From: Candidatus Melainabacteria bacterium
Lineage (GTDB): Bacteria > Cyanobacteriota > Vampirovibrionia > Obscuribacterales > Obscuribacteraceae
Direction: 5' to 3'
Assembly: GCA_003242885.1 (NCBI GenBank)
Contig: QKMZ01000003.1
Location: 620,001-684,000 of the forward strand
Length of the DNA: 64,000 nt
The translations under genes were made by a program, and so were the position numbers. Under the pieces are notes generated by a model that ran no database searches, was not told the DNA's origin, and saw nothing but the letters and a program-made list of their open reading frames with translations. The first letter of the stretch is position 1. Each line of letters starts with the position of its first letter. Below are positions 8,890 to 17,221 of this stretch, one piece after another.

Positions 8890-10404
8890 ATGAAACTGCT
8901 GCTCTTGCCACTCGACGATCGCCCGGTTACTTATGTGTATCCTCAGATGGTCGCTCAGGCGGCTGGCATTGAAACTATCGCGCCCCCGCGCAAGTTGATG
9001 GGCTCTCTTTCTCAGCCAGCAGACCCGGCAAAGTTGATGGAATGGCTGGAACAAGCGAGCACGTCAAAACCGGACGCTCTCATTCTGGCGCTCGATAGTT
9101 TGCTTTACGGCGGGTTGATTCCATCTAGGCGCGCACCAATTACTTTGCCCGAAGTCTTAAAGCGGGTTGATGGTCTCAAGGCTTGGTACAAACGCAACGA
9201 AAAGAAACCTTCGATTTCTTGCCAGGCAAGCATTATGCGCATCTCTGACAATTACGACAACACCGAAGAAAAAGAATACTGGGCAAAATATGGTCGCGAA
9301 ATTTACGCCTGGTCGCAAGAGATGCACAAGCTAACGAAAAACCGCGAAGGTGATCGGACACATTTGCGCACGCTCGAAATGCGTGTACCTGCTGACATTC
9401 GACAAGACTATATGGACACCAGATTCAGGAATTTCCAGGCATTGAAAAAATGTTTGGAACTCGTCAGAGATAAACAACTCGAGCGCATCACACTCAGCCT
9501 GGACGATTCAGGCGAGTATGGTTTGAACCTTGTTGAAAAACAAATGCTCGAAAAAACAGCTCAGGATATGAACATTACCGATCGCATATCGGTGTATGCC
9601 GGTGCTGATGAGGTTTTATGTTCTCTCATCGCACGACATCTGACTTCCAAGGCAGGAGCACCAAAGATTGCGCTGGTTTATTCCAACGAGACCATGGGTG
9701 AAATTTTCAGCCGCTATGAAGGTCAAACAATCGCACGCACCATCGAATCACATTTGAAGGCGTGCGGAGTTCAAGTCACAGGAACCTACAATACCACAAC
9801 AGCGGCAACGGCTATTGACGCGGATTTCGTCTTCCTCGTCCATCTTCCCGACTCTCGTCAGGGCGATCATGTTCTCATACAAGGCTTGCCGAATTTGACG
9901 AACATCGAGAGTGAACGTTCGGCGGAAAATTCAATTCGCTTTTTAGAAGCTTGCCATCTGCCCGTCGCTATTGCCGACGTCGCATATGCAAACGGTAGCG
10001 ATCCTATCCTGATGGAAAAGATGCTGTCCAAGCCAGGTTTGCTTAAGAAACTGTGGGGATATGGAGGGTGGAACACAACTGGCAACGCAACCGGCTCTTC
10101 ACTTGCTCTGGCGATTGCACACTGGTATGGAAAGAAAAACAACGCCAATGTTGAAACCCCACTTCAGCGCTGCCTGTTCGTCAGATTCGCGGATGACTGG
10201 GGATATCAGACGCAGGTCCGCCCCAAACTGCAAGGTGCCTTGCCCGGTAATGAACTAGCGGCAATGCTCGCCCCGTATGTCCTGCGTATCGGCAAATGCC
10301 TAGAATTTTCGCCGGGCAGTATTTCAGTCAAGCAGCCATGGAATAGAACATTCGAAATCGAAGTCAGCTTGACGCCGGCTGAAGCAACGGCTGCCGCATA
10401 TTAG
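8890..10404 (+). CDS. DUF4127 family protein
   Basis: The 504-residue protein opens with LLLLPLDDRPVTYVYPQMVA, the characteristic N-terminus of DUF4127 proteins. It continues with PPRKLMG and DALILALDSLLYGGLIPSRR, also typical. The family has no confirmed biochemical role that I know of; its alpha/beta outline suggests an enzyme. No signal peptide is seen. A purine-rich AAAAGGGG stretch precedes the ATG. The gene follows the exported protein by 18 bases and precedes the protease gene by about 80. Confidence 0.85.
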   Translation: MKLLLLPLDDRPVTYVYPQMVAQAAGIETIAPPRKLMGSLSQPADPAKLMEWLEQASTSKPDALILALDSLLYGGLIPSRRAPITLPEVLKRVDGLKAWYKRNEKKPSISCQASIMRISDNYDNTEEKEYWAKYGREIYAWSQEMHKLTKNREGDRTHLRTLEMRVPADIRQDYMDTRFRNFQALKKCLELVRDKQLERITLSLDDSGEYGLNLVEKQMLEKTAQDMNITDRISVYAGADEVLCSLIARHLTSKAGAPKIALVYSNETMGEIFSRYEGQTIARTIESHLKACGVQVTGTYNTTTAATAIDADFVFLVHLPDSRQGDHVLIQGLPNLTNIESERSAENSIRFLEACHLPVAIADVAYANGSDPILMEKMLSKPGLLKKLWGYGGWNTTGNATGSSLALAIAHWYGKKNNANVETPLQRCLFVRFADDWGYQTQVRPKLQGALPGNELAAMLAPYVLRIGKCLEFSPGSISVKQPWNRTFEIEVSLTPAEATAAAY

Positions 10405-10482
10405 GCGCAAATTCGTCCGGTCTGGCTATAATTCGAAAAGCCGCGAAACGCGCGCAGAAAAGGACTACAGGAAAGACTGCAA

Positions 10483-11568
10483 GTGAATCTTAGCAACCGG
10501 GTGAAATCGCTAGCCATATTGCTTACGCTTTCCGTGAGCGCTGCTTGCCCTTCTTCGATTGCAGTTGAAACTTGGGAAAAGCTCGACAAGCGATTGAAAG
10601 GTCAAGTTCTCAACGTTCGTCCAGGGTTGAAACTTCGCTTGCGAGATCAATATTGGTGCTACGTATCCGACCTTTCACCAAAGTATCGGTTTCCTGTTTA
10701 CTGCACATTGAAAGACGACACGCGCGGTTTTCAAATCATGGGATACGGCACCGCTTTCCCTGTTAAAACTGCCGCTCGGGACAAAACCTATTATGTTACA
10801 GACAGGCACGTCGCTGCCGACACTTGTGGTCCAGTTGCAGCGGAATGCGCTAGATTTTTTGCAGCCACTCGCTTGTACGCAGAACAAACTGCCTTCCTCA
10901 AAGATCACGAATCGCGCTTTAACGAACTTCTCCAAACAATCAACCTCAGCATAAAACCAGGCTTGGCTGGTGGCGAACGTGCGCATTACCAAAATACTGT
11001 CGATGCGATTTGGGAGTGTTACGAGAAAAATTTGAGCCTTCGTGCTGACCCTTCGCGAGTAAAATTCCTGAAGTACGCGCAGATGGCGAGAGTCAATCCG
11101 ATCATCGGGTATTTCTTGCATCCGGCAGGACCCGCGACAATTCCGGCGATCGAAGCGTCACTGTACAAAGAAGGGGCGGAGGGAGATCCGGACATCGCAA
11201 TCTTATCTGCACCAGGACTGCACCCAATGCCGCTAGAGTTTGACTTGTTGCCGGCTTCAGAAGGACAAGAAATTCAAGTTGTCGGTTATCCAGTCGCATC
11301 AGATCAACTCGACAAAGATTCTGAAAAGTATTACGCGCCAACTTTCACAACTGGACGAGTAAGTCGAGTGACACCAAATACAGTGCAAGTAGATGCACCT
11401 GTCACATCCGGCAGCAGTGGAAGTCCTGTCGTTAGCATTCGCGGAAAAGTCGTAGCTGTTGTCGCTCAACGCGCAAAAACAAAGTCCGGTGCAGAGCTAA
11501 CAAATTTCGCCGGAGCCATCAGTGCCAGCGCCGTCAAATCAATCGCGCCGGAGCTTTTTGGGAAGTAG
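10483..11568 (+). CDS. Exported trypsin-like serine protease
   Basis: The 361-residue protein has a signal peptide (residues 1-27). The catalytic triad of the chymotrypsin fold can be read as His109 in YVTDRHVAAD, Asp237 in GDPDIAIL and Ser314 in TSGSSGSPVV. The His-to-Asp distance is about 128 residues, much more than usual, because a predominantly helical insertion (about 115-205) lies between them. No PDZ domain follows, so it is not a full DegP/HtrA. Expected role: proteolysis outside the cytoplasm. The start codon is GTG. Confidence 0.85.
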   Translation: MNLSNRVKSLAILLTLSVSAACPSSIAVETWEKLDKRLKGQVLNVRPGLKLRLRDQYWCYVSDLSPKYRFPVYCTLKDDTRGFQIMGYGTAFPVKTAARDKTYYVTDRHVAADTCGPVAAECARFFAATRLYAEQTAFLKDHESRFNELLQTINLSIKPGLAGGERAHYQNTVDAIWECYEKNLSLRADPSRVKFLKYAQMARVNPIIGYFLHPAGPATIPAIEASLYKEGAEGDPDIAILSAPGLHPMPLEFDLLPASEGQEIQVVGYPVASDQLDKDSEKYYAPTFTTGRVSRVTPNTVQVDAPVTSGSSGSPVVSIRGKVVAVVAQRAKTKSGAELTNFAGAISASAVKSIAPELFGK

Positions 11569-11571
11569 TAA

Positions 11572-12324
11572 TCATGCCTTCTCACGTTCAAACTTAAGGC
11601 TCTTGGTGCCAACGCATTCACCAACCTTATCTAAATAGCCAACGCAAACCAGCTTAGTATCTGCGTCATAAGACTTGACCTTAATGGTCCATGGAATGTG
11701 TTCATGCTGCAAGATCAGCGGTGTCACTGGTCCGTTTTCTAGTAAAAGAAACCTGTGCTTATCAAGCAATATCAAGTTTCTTACAGCTTCATGATTCTCA
11801 GGATTACAAATCCAATCGGCAGCTTCTTGGGCTCCATATTTTTCAAATCCGCAAGCCAGAGCAATAAGATCTCGAGTGCTTGGCTTTCGAAGCAGATCAT
11901 CCACAGCATTCAAGTAAGCCTTCATAACGTCGAAGTTGTGCTGAGCTGTTGAAGCTTCGGTTTGCGGACCTTCAAACGTCAGCACCTCATGCCCAATCTC
12001 ATCCATCACCTGATGAAAGTTTTCCGCCGTAAATTTGAATGTTAGATCGGTTGCTAGAGATTTGAAATCGCTAAAGGTCACAGTCCCGTCTTCTTCCGTA
12101 ACCTTACACGCAACCCTTCCACAGCCCGGCTCTCCACAATCACAGACTGAAACGATGTAGTGTATTTCACCGATGATGGTTGTAGCTGTTAGCTGTCCTT
12201 CCAGAAGCCAGTAAGGAATACCAACGGTGTCAGACTCGTAAAGTTCATGAAGTGGCACATCGTCAATCAAGAGTACAAACGTCAGATCATTTAGATCGGA
12301 AGTTCGATAGCTCAACACGTTCAT
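11572..12324 (-). CDS. Hypothetical protein with a CxCGxxxCG motif
   Basis: The 250-residue protein has no signal peptide. It contains CDCGEPGCGRVACKV near residues 61-75, a cysteine cluster that could bind a metal, in an otherwise beta-rich first half. The second half contains helical ankyrin- or HEAT-like stretches (TRDLIALACGFEKYGAQEAADWIC). I do not recognise a family. It starts 23 bases after the stop of the MshEN-like repeat gene and is likely cotranscribed with it. It converges with the protease gene, ending three bases from it. Confidence 0.7.
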   Translation of the reverse strand: MNVLSYRTSDLNDLTFVLLIDDVPLHELYESDTVGIPYWLLEGQLTATTIIGEIHYIVSVCDCGEPGCGRVACKVTEEDGTVTFSDFKSLATDLTFKFTAENFHQVMDEIGHEVLTFEGPQTEASTAQHNFDVMKAYLNAVDDLLRKPSTRDLIALACGFEKYGAQEAADWICNPENHEAVRNLILLDKHRFLLLENGPVTPLILQHEHIPWTIKVKSYDADTKLVCVGYLDKVGECVGTKSLKFEREKA

Positions 12325-12347
12325 CAGTAATCGAACCTAACTCGCAA

Positions 12348-13619
12348 CTACTTCGCCGGGAAGCCGAGTTGTGCAATAGCTTCAGTCGCCGGGATGCGTT
12401 GATCATGGCAGTAAGTAAAGGCCATGATCGCTCGCTCGAGTGGAAGCGCGCCTTCTTGCACCAGAGAAACAAGGCTCTCTGAAGCTTGGACAACGTCAAG
12501 TTCCATAATCTCTGACTCTGCAAGAATGTCGCGCAGCAGATACGAATCAGTTACCGCAGTCTTAATTGCTTTACGCATCAAATCAGCGTCTTCGTAGTCT
12601 GTTATTCCGGCGTTTTCCATAACGCGATCGAGCAAGTCACCATTGGTGATGCAACTCTCGATCAATTCAGTCAATCGGCGGCGCGTCATGAATCCCGCAA
12701 TCTTGAGGAACTCGAACAAAGTCAATTTCTTATCGAGCGGATCACTCGTTTGACCAAATCGGCCCCAAGAAAGATCGAAGCTCACACCCGTCGTGTACAT
12801 GTCTTTCACGACATTGACCGCGCGTTCTAAATCAATTTCGCCCGACCAAAGTTTTTGCTGAAGCTTCAATGCGCCTAGCAACATCTCTGGAGAAATCCAA
12901 TCCAAATCAGTAAGAATTTCTCCGAGCATTTTATTGTTCGCCCACGCCATTTCAAGCGCGGCATCCACGTCAGACGTTGATAAAACTTCAGCAGCGACGA
13001 ACAATTCGCCCAATTTGATCTTGTAAGTCTTGTCCTTATCCTTGCTCTTCAAACCTTGCATACGCATGCGGTCCATGCGGAAGGTCATCAGACCTTCACT
13101 GCGCGAAACTTGTCCTTTACGGATTTCGTCCTGAATCTGCAATGCGCGCGCCGCCAGAGGCTCTGTAATCAAGCCGAATAGAACCAACACGCGACCGAGC
13201 GGCAGACCTGTGGCCCCGCCCATCTTAAGAGCTCGCTCTAGTTGATCATGCGAAATCTGCCCGCAGTCGACAAGCAACTCGCCGAGGCGATTCGTAGGTC
13301 GCTGCGGCTGGTGCAAGCCCTGCTCGTGTAATACTTCAATGAGCGGCTTGTTTGATTTGCGCGCCTGTTCAACACACTCAAGTGCCTGTTCGCGCGTTAA
13401 AACTCTATCTTTCACCAGAGACTGAACTTCGACTACGGCTCTGAGAGCTTCTTCGGACAGGCGGTTGGACATTACCAACACGCGCCCGACCGGCATTTGC
13501 GTTTGAGACGCAATCGTGAGCGCCTCCTGCAAATCAGAGGCACGAACGAGACCACTAAGGGCGAGAAGGCTTCCGATACGCAGGTCGGCAGATTCTTCCG
13601 GCGGCGACGCCTGAGTCAT
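12348..13619 (-). CDS. Protein of four MshEN-like repeats
   Basis: The 423-residue protein is built from four repeats of about 95 residues starting near 14, 111, 202 and 299. Each begins with a form of RLGELLVDCGQISHDQLERAL, followed by LGRVLVLFGLITEPLAARAL and a helical tail. This matches the N-terminal MshEN-type domain of PilB/GspE ATPases, which can bind c-di-GMP in some members. No Walker motifs or ATPase domain are present. The fourth repeat is the most diverged. The ATG at 13619 lies 13 bases after GAGG; another at 13631 is too close to it. It probably belongs to an operon with the TPR gene upstream and the CxCG protein downstream. Confidence 0.8.
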   Translation of the reverse strand: MTQASPPEESADLRIGSLLALSGLVRASDLQEALTIASQTQMPVGRVLVMSNRLSEEALRAVVEVQSLVKDRVLTREQALECVEQARKSNKPLIEVLHEQGLHQPQRPTNRLGELLVDCGQISHDQLERALKMGGATGLPLGRVLVLFGLITEPLAARALQIQDEIRKGQVSRSEGLMTFRMDRMRMQGLKSKDKDKTYKIKLGELFVAAEVLSTSDVDAALEMAWANNKMLGEILTDLDWISPEMLLGALKLQQKLWSGEIDLERAVNVVKDMYTTGVSFDLSWGRFGQTSDPLDKKLTLFEFLKIAGFMTRRRLTELIESCITNGDLLDRVMENAGITDYEDADLMRKAIKTAVTDSYLLRDILAESEIMELDVVQASESLVSLVQEGALPLERAIMAFTYCHDQRIPATEAIAQLGFPAK

Positions 13620-13725
13620 TTGCAGACACATTCCTCGAGCGAAGGGACGTGAATTCACAATAGCACACGGGCAGCCCCACTGAAAGGATTTAAGCCCCAG
13701 GTGTTGCGGCTCTTTACCCTTGCGC

Positions 13726-15333
13726 CTAGAGCCTTTGCAGCTCCAACGGCGTGAGCCGAGCCATGAGAGGCGGCTCCTCCTGAGCTTCGGGCGTAACAAC
13801 GTTCATAGCCAAGGCCCCTAAGCCTTTCACAGTCTCCGTTTCAACCTTCAGAACACGCTCGTTTATGGACGCAGCGGAGGAAATTATCCGCCCCTTAAAG
13901 CCGTCCTGGTCGCCCAACTTGTGGACGATTAAGCCGACTGCAGGATGCTCGGAAATCACCTTTGAATACAAAACTCCGCCCGAATGTTTCCACTTAAATT
14001 CCAAAACAGCCATATGGCAACCACATCCGAGCTTGTCGAGATAAGCACGCGAACATGCCAAGGTGATCGCATCATCAATAGCGCCGGCGGAAACGCCCGT
14101 TTGCTCTGCATCACCGAAAAGGTTTTTGAGATTTCGCTTGGCAGTCGCCGCAGGATTGTTGGCAAATGCACGCAGGCGACCGCGGCAATACAAAACAAGT
14201 TCGTTCTTCGGCTCCTGATGCGCAAGAGCATCAATCATGTCGGCCGCTTCTTTCTGTCTTCCTTGCAAAGCCAGAACACCTGCGTGAGCAAAGCGATAGC
14301 GCCACGCTTTGACGCGTATCTCCTCCGCAAAAGACAGGGCCTTTTCGGCCAAGCTCAGCCAAGACTGTGCTGTCTTCTCATCACCAGTCGCTCTAGACTG
14401 CTCGAAGTTGCGCATAAACATGCCCGCCATCTGAGCATACATGTCACCATCGTTGCGAACAGACTTCATTGCCTGACTGAGTATCCGCTCCTGAAGCAAG
14501 ATTCCACCTTTTCTATCAGCAAGCTTTGCAGCAATGATGTAAATGCGTGCATCTTTCGGCGCGCTTTCCAAAACCCTTTTCTGCACACTTAGCGCCAACT
14601 TTTCATCATTGTCCACGGCGGCGGAAACATACAAAAGGCTGAGAGCGCGAGGACTTCCCGTATTTACTTGGTCCCGCAACATTTCCTTTGCGCGATGAGG
14701 CTGGCTGATCTTTATCGCAGTGTCTGCAACTTCGATAAGAATCGATTGGTTTTTCTTAGCTTGCAAAGCCAGCACATCAAGCTGATTGACAGCATCTTGC
14801 GATCGGCCGCAGAGAGCAAGCGATTGCAGATAACCGAGCCGAGCTTGCAAATCATTGCCATTTGCCTTCAGAAGCTTCTCATACTCGACAATCGCCGACT
14901 GAGGATCGCCTGAAGTTTGCAGCATCACAGCGAGGTTGAATCGCAGCTTGGTGCTGCCAGAATCCAGCTTTATTGCTTTCTTACATTCGCGAATAGCCCG
15001 CTCCGCAAAGCCAGCTTCCCAGAGCAAACGAGCAAACTCTCCTTGATAGAGAGCATTTGAAGGCGCGAGGTGCATCGCTTGCTGCTCAAGCTCTATTGCT
15101 CCTCGGACATTCCCTGACTTTTCCGTCTTGAGGGCATTTGCGTGGAGCCTCGCAGCAGCGGGACTTTCTGCGGCGCAAAATGCTTGGTCGGCGCAGAGCA
15201 GGAGCGCTACAAGATAAAAGCAGACGCCCATACCAAAGATCAGCCCAGTGGAAAGAGCGCCAGAAAAAACTCGCCCGCGCCGTGCGCCCGGACGGGTAAA
15301 ATGAGCATGCTGCTGAGTGAAACTGAATAACAT
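13726..15333 (-). CDS. Exported or membrane-anchored TPR protein
   Basis: The 535-residue protein has a basic N-terminus and one hydrophobic segment (LIFGMGVCFYLVALLLC, about residues 30-47), then AFCA, a possible signal peptidase site. From about 55 to 330 it holds TPR units with the usual W/L/G/Y/A/F/A/P spacing (GAIELEQQAMHLAPSNALYQ, RAIRECKKAIKLDSGSTKLRFNLAV). The C-terminal 120 residues form a separate region (GGVLYSKVISEHPAVGLIVHKLGDQDGFKG) that I do not recognise. The start is uncertain: the frame is open to 15441, but that would run over the promoter and start of the divergent gene at 15431. Confidence 0.82.
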   Translation of the reverse strand: MLFSFTQQHAHFTRPGARRGRVFSGALSTGLIFGMGVCFYLVALLLCADQAFCAAESPAAARLHANALKTEKSGNVRGAIELEQQAMHLAPSNALYQGEFARLLWEAGFAERAIRECKKAIKLDSGSTKLRFNLAVMLQTSGDPQSAIVEYEKLLKANGNDLQARLGYLQSLALCGRSQDAVNQLDVLALQAKKNQSILIEVADTAIKISQPHRAKEMLRDQVNTGSPRALSLLYVSAAVDNDEKLALSVQKRVLESAPKDARIYIIAAKLADRKGGILLQERILSQAMKSVRNDGDMYAQMAGMFMRNFEQSRATGDEKTAQSWLSLAEKALSFAEEIRVKAWRYRFAHAGVLALQGRQKEAADMIDALAHQEPKNELVLYCRGRLRAFANNPAATAKRNLKNLFGDAEQTGVSAGAIDDAITLACSRAYLDKLGCGCHMAVLEFKWKHSGGVLYSKVISEHPAVGLIVHKLGDQDGFKGRIISSAASINERVLKVETETVKGLGALAMNVVTPEAQEEPPLMARLTPLELQRL

Positions 15334-15430
15334 TGAACAATAGAATTGCAGATTTAGCGCAACTATAACAAGAAGCCGGTCGCTTTGTTGTCCGGTATCA
15401 ACTCCGGTATCACGTGAAAGGACAAGTAAG

Positions 15431-16180
15431 TTGCCAACCATAAAAACACTCGCACTTTTGCTCTTTGCGGTCGCTCTCTGCGGGATCGCTGCAGTTAGTA
15501 TCGAGCGCTCAATACGCCTTTCCGGCCAATCAAAAGAGCAAATATCGGGAGCGCAAAAGGTAAAACTGCAAGCGCAGATCGAACAGCAACAATCAGAAAT
15601 TGCAGCGCTTCCTCAGGTTAAAACCTCTGCCGAACGCCTGGTCAAAGCAGAAAAAATGGAAGAGCTCGGTACACTCTTGTGGCAGGACCAAAAGCTGAAA
15701 GAATCACTCGCTGTTCTTACCAAAGCGCTTGCACTAGAGAAGGAAGGCGGCGCTGGCAATGACAGGATCGTAGCTACGCTCAACCAGATCGCTACTGTTT
15801 GCCGCGACAGCAATAAGTACGACGATATGCTTGCCGCATTGAGGCAGATTCAAACATTGAACGAACACGATCCTCAGAGCACACCTGAAATTCGCATTCG
15901 CGACAAGCAAAACATGGCGTCGTGCAATTTTCTTTTGGCGTTGCAAGAAGCGCAGCCATCGAAAAGGCGCCAACAACTTCAGCTTACGCAAACAACCATG
16001 GAAGAGCTAAAAAGAGAGTTGCTGCAAGAACGTTCGACAGAAAAGCTAAATCCAGGCGAGAGATCTTTGCTTGCAACTATCAATGAAAACCTCGCATCTG
16101 TTTGCGAAGAGTTGGGCGACACCGCTGCAGCGAAGCCTCTTAAAGATGAAGCGCAAACCTTGAGGTCTGCGACGCGTTGA
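15431..16180 (+). CDS. Membrane-anchored coiled-coil/TPR protein
   Basis: The 249-residue protein has one N-terminal hydrophobic segment (TLALLLFAVALCGIAAVSI). A coiled coil from about 30 to 70 follows (QKVKLQAQIEQQQSEIAALPQ), and then TPR-like helices (LGTLLWQDQKLKESLAVLTKALALEKEGG and later copies). It starts with TTG at 15431, with AAAGGA nine bases upstream. It is divergent from another TPR-type gene, so both may be expressed together. Role unknown; probably a scaffold in the periplasm. Confidence 0.75.
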   Translation: MPTIKTLALLLFAVALCGIAAVSIERSIRLSGQSKEQISGAQKVKLQAQIEQQQSEIAALPQVKTSAERLVKAEKMEELGTLLWQDQKLKESLAVLTKALALEKEGGAGNDRIVATLNQIATVCRDSNKYDDMLAALRQIQTLNEHDPQSTPEIRIRDKQNMASCNFLLALQEAQPSKRRQQLQLTQTTMEELKRELLQERSTEKLNPGERSLLATINENLASVCEELGDTAAAKPLKDEAQTLRSATR

Positions 16181-16288
16181 TCGTCTTTGTGGCATGGCAC
16201 TCCTGAGTCTTCGAACAAGGCCTCCTCGCCCATCGCAAGGCTTTGCAGGCAATGCGATTCCGGTATTACTGCCTCGCCAGCCACAGTC

Positions 16289-17047
16289 CTAAGGTGAGCC
16301 GAACATATCGCCTGTGCTGGAGTCGTCACCCCAGAGAAGCGCTACTTCATCTTTCACCCGGTGGTAACCTTTTGGAATCTTCACTTCCAGTGACTTTTTG
16401 ACCTTCTCGATTTTATATGTATCGAGCATTGTCACCAGCTTGCGGCTCTTGTCGGCCTTCAGCCGGAGCAAAACGCCGCCAGTCTTTGGTGTTTCCTCCA
16501 GCTGTGCAAATACCCTCAAGATTTCCATAGCGAACTGCTTCGCGACGCCTTTTCCGGTCTCGAGCTCTTGTGTGACCCAAATCTGTTTTTTCTGATCCTG
16601 CGGCTCGATGGTGCCGTCTTTGCGGATAGCATTCACTTCAACGAATGAGCAATTTAGCCCGCAAACTTTGGCTGGTTTTGGTTTTGAGACTTTGTAGCCC
16701 GAGTAACTGGTCGTTTTTTTGTTCTTGCTTTTGTACTTGTTGGCTCTTTTTTCCCACTCTGATCGCGGCTCCTGCAAATAAGTCTTGTCTCTATGATTGC
16801 AGATCAATATCTGTGTCATTTTTTCATCGCCAAAGGCTTCCAGCCCGAGCTTCTCCATGTAAATGGAGGTTGTGGCATCGCTTAGATTAAATGTTACGTT
16901 GCCCAAGAAGTTACTGCTCATGTGCAAGACCCAGACTTCACCAGGCTTAAGCTTGTTGCCGGCTGGGCTGGGAGGTGCACCACTACCGAGCAAAACCAAG
17001 ATAATTAGCGGCACGAGCAACGATTTCGAAAATGGCATTTTTAGCAT
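16289..17047 (-). CDS. Exported protein of unknown function
   Basis: The 252-residue protein has a strong signal peptide (MPFSKSLLVPLIILVLLGSG, then APPSPAG). The mature part is lysine-rich around residues 100-130 (RANKYKSKNKKTTSYSGYKV) with two cysteines in PAKVCGLNCSF, and beta-like elsewhere. I do not recognise a family; the layout resembles periplasmic lipid- or signal-binding proteins, which is only an impression. AGG six bases upstream supports the ATG at 17047. Confidence 0.72.
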   Translation of the reverse strand: MLKMPFSKSLLVPLIILVLLGSGAPPSPAGNKLKPGEVWVLHMSSNFLGNVTFNLSDATTSIYMEKLGLEAFGDEKMTQILICNHRDKTYLQEPRSEWEKRANKYKSKNKKTTSYSGYKVSKPKPAKVCGLNCSFVEVNAIRKDGTIEPQDQKKQIWVTQELETGKGVAKQFAMEILRVFAQLEETPKTGGVLLRLKADKSRKLVTMLDTYKIEKVKKSLEVKIPKGYHRVKDEVALLWGDDSSTGDMFGSP

Positions 17048-17221
17048 TGTTTACCTGAAAAACGAAGCTAGTAAGTAGCAAGAACCTTATGGCTTTTGTC
17101 ATCTGATAGGCAATTATGGCAGAGTCTAAAGTCCAAGAGCTTAAAGCTTAAAGTACCACTGGGAATAACAATGTGGGTTGTCCGGATGTTTTGACACATA
17201 ATTTGGCTCCAGGAGTCCAGC

